64,000 nucleotides of DNA from Aurantiochytrium sp. KH105 (Eukaryota > Sar > Bigyra > Thraustochytrida > Thraustochytriidae): contig BGKB01000022.1 of the NCBI GenBank assembly GCA_003116975.1, positions 62,001 through 126,000 on the forward strand, in the 5' to 3' direction. How positions within the stretch are numbered: the first letter of the stretch is position 1; each line of letters begins with the position of its first letter. Position numbers and translations under genes: made by a program. The notes under the pieces were generated by a model that was not told where the DNA came from, made no database searches, and saw nothing but the letters and a program-made list of their open reading frames with translations. Positions 60,413-64,000 of this stretch are shown piece after piece.

Positions 60413-60437
60413 CAGGCAGGCAGGCAGGCAGGCAGGC
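60413..60437. repeat. CAGG tetranucleotide array directly before a start codon
   Basis: Six tandem CAGG units ending 9 bp before the ATG at 60446, so they must lie in the 5' UTR if that start is used. Confidence 0.92.
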
Positions 60438-60445
60438 GGGCCACC

Positions 60446-61345
60446 ATGGCGTCCCGAAAGGCGCTCTTCGCCGCAGCAGCCGCAGGCGCAGGCCTTGGCG
60501 CGGTCCCCTTTGCGGCGTGGGTATATCTGCCGCCGGAAAACCCATTCGCTGAGTTCGTCACAAGCAAGGTCGCGAGCTCCATCTCAAAGTATAACTTCGA
60601 AACGTGGCAGCGGGGCGACAAGCGGCCCCAGCGCATCATTCTTATGAGGCATGGCCAAACGCATGGGTACTCTCACACCTGCGACTGTCAAGTCGCAGGA
60701 CTGCCCGTCTGCGCACTCAAACCAGAGACGGACCGCCCTCTTACCGAAGAGGGCAAGTTGCAGGCCTTGCGCGCCGGAGTGGCCATGAAGCACATTATTG
60801 GCGACGAAACCTGTACTTTCTACGTGTCGCCGTACAAAAGCTGCAAACAGTCTTTTTCCTATGTTTCGGGGTCCTTCACCGAGCTTGACAGCCTACAGTA
60901 CGTTGAGGATCCGCGCCTACGCAATCAGGACCACGGCGATTGGCACCTGAACACGGCCCCTGAAAAAATGGAAGAATACAAGAAGCAATCCGAAAAGGTG
61001 GGCTCCTTCTTTTACCGATGGCCTCAAGGTGAGGCAGCCGCAGAAGTGTACGACCGCGTTAGCTCTTTTATGGAGACCATGTACCGCAAGTGGAAGCATG
61101 TTGACCGACCCAACAACTATGTCATCATCACTCACTCCAAGGTCATTCACTGCTTTCTTATGCGTTGGTTCCACTGGGATGTCAATACCTTCAATCGGCT
61201 TGAAAAGTTCAAAAGCGGCCAGCTTGCCGTCATGGAAAAGCAGAGCGATGGATCATACAAGCTCGTCACCCCGCTCCCCATCAAACCGCCCATCCCCGAG
61301 GGCGTCAAGCATCTTGCATCGAACCCGATTCCTCCTGACGCATAG
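60446..61345 (+). CDS. Phosphoglycerate-mutase-like histidine phosphatase with N-terminal hydrophobic segment
   Basis: 299 residues from the ATG at 60446, which sits in a near-ideal context (CCACCATGG). Residues 6-28 are hydrophobic (ALFAAAAAGAGLGAVPFAAW), a signal anchor or organelle-targeting segment. The histidine-phosphatase core has IILMRHGQTHG (catalytic His69), RPLTEEGKLQALRAG, YVSPYKSCKQSF, the acid donor region VEDPRLRNQDHGDWH, and the second His in VIITHSKVIHCF (Ser replaces the usual Gly after THx). This resembles plant AT74-type phosphoglycerate-mutase-like proteins, whose substrate is not established; it is unlikely to be the glycolytic enzyme. The open frame upstream is repeat and should not be used as N-terminus. 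Confidence 0.87.
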   Translation: MASRKALFAAAAAGAGLGAVPFAAWVYLPPENPFAEFVTSKVASSISKYNFETWQRGDKRPQRIILMRHGQTHGYSHTCDCQVAGLPVCALKPETDRPLTEEGKLQALRAGVAMKHIIGDETCTFYVSPYKSCKQSFSYVSGSFTELDSLQYVEDPRLRNQDHGDWHLNTAPEKMEEYKKQSEKVGSFFYRWPQGEAAAEVYDRVSSFMETMYRKWKHVDRPNNYVIITHSKVIHCFLMRWFHWDVNTFNRLEKFKSGQLAVMEKQSDGSYKLVTPLPIKPPIPEGVKHLASNPIPPDA

Positions 61346-61770
61346 ATTGTGCTTTCTCTTGCAATAATACGATTCTCTCTTGAGAGTAGTTCCCAACGAT
61401 ATGGTATGTTTTCTTGTTGCTTTGATCATTCGTTACTTTCGTTTCTCTGACAGCCCGAAACACGCTGCAATGCGCGTGGGAGGCGGAAAGAGCGACGTCA
61501 CATGCGTACGTGTCGTTTAAAGCCTCGGCCTTCACGTAACCAGTAGATGCATGACTCATATTCCATATGCCGCACTGGATCGAACAATGAGAGTACTAGC
61601 TAGCATGGATGAAAAAAAAGAGTTTCCGGTAGACCTGACTCAAGTGGAGAGTGTAAAACAAGAAAAAACTTGGGTCCAAACGCAAACTTTTCAAACGGCC
61701 AATCGACTCGGCGTTCCCACATACTCTCACGTAAAGAATTCGTCGTTTTCCTGTCTGCGCTGGCATTTAT
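61346..61770. other. Convergent intergenic region
   Basis: 425 bp between the mutase-like and kinase-like stop codons, AT-richer than coding DNA. No gene seen. Confidence 0.5.
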
Positions 61771-63120
61771 TCATGTGCACATTTGATCAGCGGCCGCGTA
61801 ATAGCATTTATCGGACCCCTTGCTTCTGCAACAAGAATGACCACACCTGGTAAATGTCTGGCTGCCATCAGGTTTGTCGTATTCGCGCTTGCACGCGGTG
61901 GGCAGCTTATACTTAGACGGGTCCATTGGCTCGAGGTCTCGCCACGGTGCGGCCGGGCGCAAGGTCCGCGTAAAGTCTCCTGTTGAGTAGCAGTCACGGA
62001 GTGCATCGCGAAGCTGAAGAGGCGAAGGCCATGCGGCATCGTCAAGTTCCACCGCCCAGGCGCGCCAGCGACGTAGGCAGCCTGCAAATTCGGTCGTCAT
62101 TCCACACTTGGACCACTTGAAGCCAAGATTGTCCATGATAAAGGGCAGATTCATGGACACGAAGCGCACAGAGACCTCGTTCCGCGGCATGACGCTCAAG
62201 CGCCAGATGCGGTCCATTTCCTGCCAAGAGAGACGCGCTTCGCTCGCTATCCTGTTCATGTGCCACTTTTCGAGGTCGTCGTAAACCATTTTAGCACCGG
62301 GCACGACCATATCATCGACGTCCTGCAGCACCGCTGTGCCATCTGCGCGAAACATCCACTGACCGGGCTTGATGTCTGCAAACGTCAAATGAAAGTCCTC
62401 GTCAAGACTCGCAAAGAGGCTATTGATCTTGTCGGCGCGTTGAAAACAATCATCCAATCCCAGAGGAGGCGGCAAAGCGTACACATCGTCGCGGATGAAT
62501 TCAACAACAATGTGATGGAAGCCGTTGATCGAATTACAAAACCCATATAGCTTGGGGAAGATAGAGCTCTGAATGCGTCGGTTCCATAGAAGAACCTTGA
62601 TTGTATTGCGAAATTTGTCCGTGTGTTGCGTCCAGGATGGACTCTTGTTGTAAATATTGTATCGGAGAACCACGACCTCTTCGCCCGAGGCTGGGTCCAC
62701 CGTGTGAAGAAGCGGCTGCTTGAGATAAAAGGGCCCGCCTGGCCTTTGCTTTCCCGACTCGGGAAGCGGTGGGCCGATTGACTTGCCGTTGTCAAGAAGG
62801 TCTTGGACGTACTCGCAACGGTGAAGATCTGAGTCCAGCCAGTTTGCGAGCTCGTTTTCAAGGGACTCTTGACCATTTGCGCGCAGCCGCTGCACTCCAG
62901 CACTACTTTGCACTCCGCTGCTCTCCCCTTGCAGCTGTTCGATGCTGCTCGCTGCGTGTGACGAGGCGGCAACGTGGATGAGGAGATAGATTGACCACAA
63001 CACCAAGGCTGCGACCACAACGACAAAAACTGCGGCCAGCACAGCTGCCAGCCGTTTCCTCTTGTACACCCTGTTTGCCTGCAGCGCGCGGGCGCGCCGC
63101 TGCGCCGCGGTCGGCCTCAT
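61771..63120 (-). CDS. DIPK/FAM69-like divergent protein kinase, type II membrane protein
   Basis: 449 residues from the ATG at 63120 (AAGAAGATG context); an in-frame ATG at 63228 would add 36 residues but has a weaker context. A basic cytosolic start (RRARALQANRVYKRKR) leads into a TM at ~24-46 (LAAVLAAVFVVVVAALVLW), then a lumenal domain. Kinase-like features: VVVLRYNIYNKSPSWTQ, KLYGFCNSINGFHHIVVEFI as N-lobe and hinge, FADIKPGQWMFRADGTAVL as catalytic-loop region, and DVDDMVV where DFG would be. The C-terminus is Cys-rich (FTRCGHSCCRSKGSDKCYY). This matches the FAM69/DIPK1 group of secretory-pathway kinase-like proteins, with activity unproven even in animals. Family call is from motif order only. 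Confidence 0.68.
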   Translation of the reverse strand: MRPTAAQRRARALQANRVYKRKRLAAVLAAVFVVVVAALVLWSIYLLIHVAASSHAASSIEQLQGESSGVQSSAGVQRLRANGQESLENELANWLDSDLHRCEYVQDLLDNGKSIGPPLPESGKQRPGGPFYLKQPLLHTVDPASGEEVVVLRYNIYNKSPSWTQHTDKFRNTIKVLLWNRRIQSSIFPKLYGFCNSINGFHHIVVEFIRDDVYALPPPLGLDDCFQRADKINSLFASLDEDFHLTFADIKPGQWMFRADGTAVLQDVDDMVVPGAKMVYDDLEKWHMNRIASEARLSWQEMDRIWRLSVMPRNEVSVRFVSMNLPFIMDNLGFKWSKCGMTTEFAGCLRRWRAWAVELDDAAWPSPLQLRDALRDCYSTGDFTRTLRPAAPWRDLEPMDPSKYKLPTACKREYDKPDGSQTFTRCGHSCCRSKGSDKCYYAAADQMCT

Positions 63121-63639
63121 CTTCTTGGGCCACGTTTCGACTTTGCTGTCTTTTGGTGCAAAAGCAAAAACTCGAATTGGGGCAAAACAGAGAACGAATC
63201 CACCGATCGACCTCGTGCCTCGCGGCATGTGCGATTTCTCTTTGCCACGGGACGAACACCTGAACGCCTAGGATATGTAAGCTTTTATTCGCTGGCGTGA
63301 GCGGGCCTTCACCGTGTGATAGATAGAGCTTGCGTTGCTCGAAGCTCTTGTTTCATTCATCAAATTCCGCACAAAGTTTTCGCTTCTCCGCACTAACAGT
63401 AAAGACGGCCTGAGCCGTATTTTCTTTCATCAAGCTCATCAGCGTCAATACGTTCACATCGTGAGCTTTCTGGGTGCCGAATACTAGCCTACGTTAATGT
63501 TTTGCTTCAAGCCTGGCTGGCCAATCTCGATGATGCGAATGATCTTTCCTAGCAACGGTTAGGTATGTTGGAAATCGGAGCAAATCTGAAACGCCCTTCA
63601 CTGTGAGCAAGGCAACCACCACCTCGAACAGCGAGAACC
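63121..63639. other. Divergent intergenic region
   Basis: About 520 bp between the kinase-like gene (minus) and the partial gene (plus), including a possible alternative kinase start at 63228. Moderately AT-rich, no gene seen. Confidence 0.45.
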
Positions 63640-64000
63640 ATGGACGCCGAGAGGTCGCCGTCCCCGCGGCGGCGGCGGCGGCGGTCGCTCTCGAGGGACG
63701 AGCTCCCGCTCTCGCCTGCTCATCAGCACGACACGCGGCACCGCGGCAACATGCGTAACATGGCCAACTCCCTCGCCACCGTCCAAGCCATCAGCAGATT
63801 CAGGCGCAGACGCACCTCGTCGATATCGTCCGGGCAAAGCGCACAGGACGGAGAAGCCGCGACGTCGGCCGCTGGAGACGCCACGCCCGCCGCGTCCGCA
63901 ACAAGTCAAGCAGCAGCACGAGAAGAAGACGGACGTGAAGGAGATGGTCAACATGAGGCCGAGGCTCAGGAAGACGCTGACGCTGACGCCAATGAGGACG
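63640..64000 (+). CDS. N-terminal part of an unidentified gene (runs off the window)
   Basis: An ATG at 63640 (GAACCATGG context) opens a frame that stays open to the window end, 120 codons. It begins MDAERSPSPRRRRRRSLSRD, continues HRGNMRNMANSLATVQAISR followed by FRRRRTSS, then Ala/Glu/Asp low complexity. The Arg run is encoded by CGG repeats. The segment RNMANSLATVQAISRF may be a short amphipathic helix. No domain is visible in the part present, so no function is proposed. Confidence 0.65.
   Translation, partial: MDAERSPSPRRRRRRSLSRDELPLSPAHQHDTRHRGNMRNMANSLATVQAISRFRRRRTSSISSGQSAQDGEAATSAAGDATPAASATSQAAAREEDGREGDGQHEAEAQEDADADANED

Larger units (their letters stand above)
56818..60445. 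other. Gene-poor repeat-rich divergent region
   Basis: 3.6 kb between the FNDC3-like gene (minus) and the mutase-like gene (plus). The first 2.5 kb is GC-rich with simple repeats (GTGGC near 56985-57003, CTTG at 57137-57170, GAGTT at 57736-57770, GT/GC runs at 58225-58345). Long frames on both strands translate to Arg/Ala/Ser low complexity. The part from about 59440 to 60110 is AT-richer and more complex, yet I could not assemble a gene in it. An imperfect direct repeat (GTCGAGTTCC ... CTTGCACGCGAC) occurs at about 58874-58914 and 58980-59020. Confidence 0.5.

Noticed and set aside
1..64000. tRNA, rRNA or spliceosomal snRNA genes
   Set aside because: Scanning for T-loop (GGTTCRAnYCC) words and for U6/5S core words by eye found no credible candidate; a covariance-model search (tRNAscan-SE, Infernal) would be decisive.

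Overview
This window is nuclear DNA from a single-celled eukaryote. Genes are monocistronic and lie on both strands. Three have GT-AG introns with good consensus (12762-13003, 22119-22294, 36149-36324), and the products are eukaryote-specific (TFIIIC subunit, NEDD8 protease, BCAS3, pecanex, polycystin, CFAP221, RNF32, mitochondrial bL27). Mostly intronless long genes, high GC, AP2 and MHYT proteins and a ciliary gene set fit a zoosporic stramenopile; a thraustochytrid (Labyrinthulomycete) is my best guess, but the placement is inference.

Layout, left to right. 0-9.2 kb: 3' end of a CEP290-like centrosomal coiled coil, a polycystin-type cation channel (-), a secreted FN3/PA-domain protein (+) divergent from it, and a membrane-anchored transglutaminase-like protein (-). 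10.7-15 kb: an MHYT membrane sensor and TFIIIC subunit 5, with a possible alternative last exon. 15.2-24.8 kb: a BCAS3 autophagy protein (-), a membrane-anchored purple acid phosphatase (-), a NEDP1/SENP8 deneddylase (+) and GlcNAc-6-phosphate deacetylase (+). 24.8-28.5 kb: a GC-rich, microsatellite-rich tract without a supportable gene. 28.5-37.5 kb: an AP2 regulator, pecanex (-), a quinone-oxidoreductase-like enzyme and a small membrane protein. 38-48.8 kb: a block of three cilium/centrosome genes (RNF32-like, CFAP221, and a very large Sfi1-repeat protein with a jacalin-like domain). 48.9-56.8 kb: mitochondrial ribosomal bL27 with an apparent frameshift at an ambiguous base, a long CATT tetranucleotide tract, a 7-TM protein of unknown family, and an FNDC3-like FN3 protein (-). 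56.8-60.4 kb: a second gene-free, repeat-rich tract. 60.4-64 kb: a phosphoglycerate-mutase-like protein, a DIPK/FAM69-like secretory-pathway kinase (-), and the 5' part of an unidentified gene running off the window.

The genes do not form one pathway. The clearest functional theme is the cilium/basal body: CEP290-like, polycystin, RNF32, CFAP221 and the Sfi1-repeat protein, the last three contiguous. No operon, prophage, CRISPR, tRNA or rRNA was recognised. The least explained items are the Sfi1/jacalin fusion, the stand-alone eukaryotic MHYT protein, the unidentified 7-TM protein, and simple repeats sitting directly in front of several start codons.
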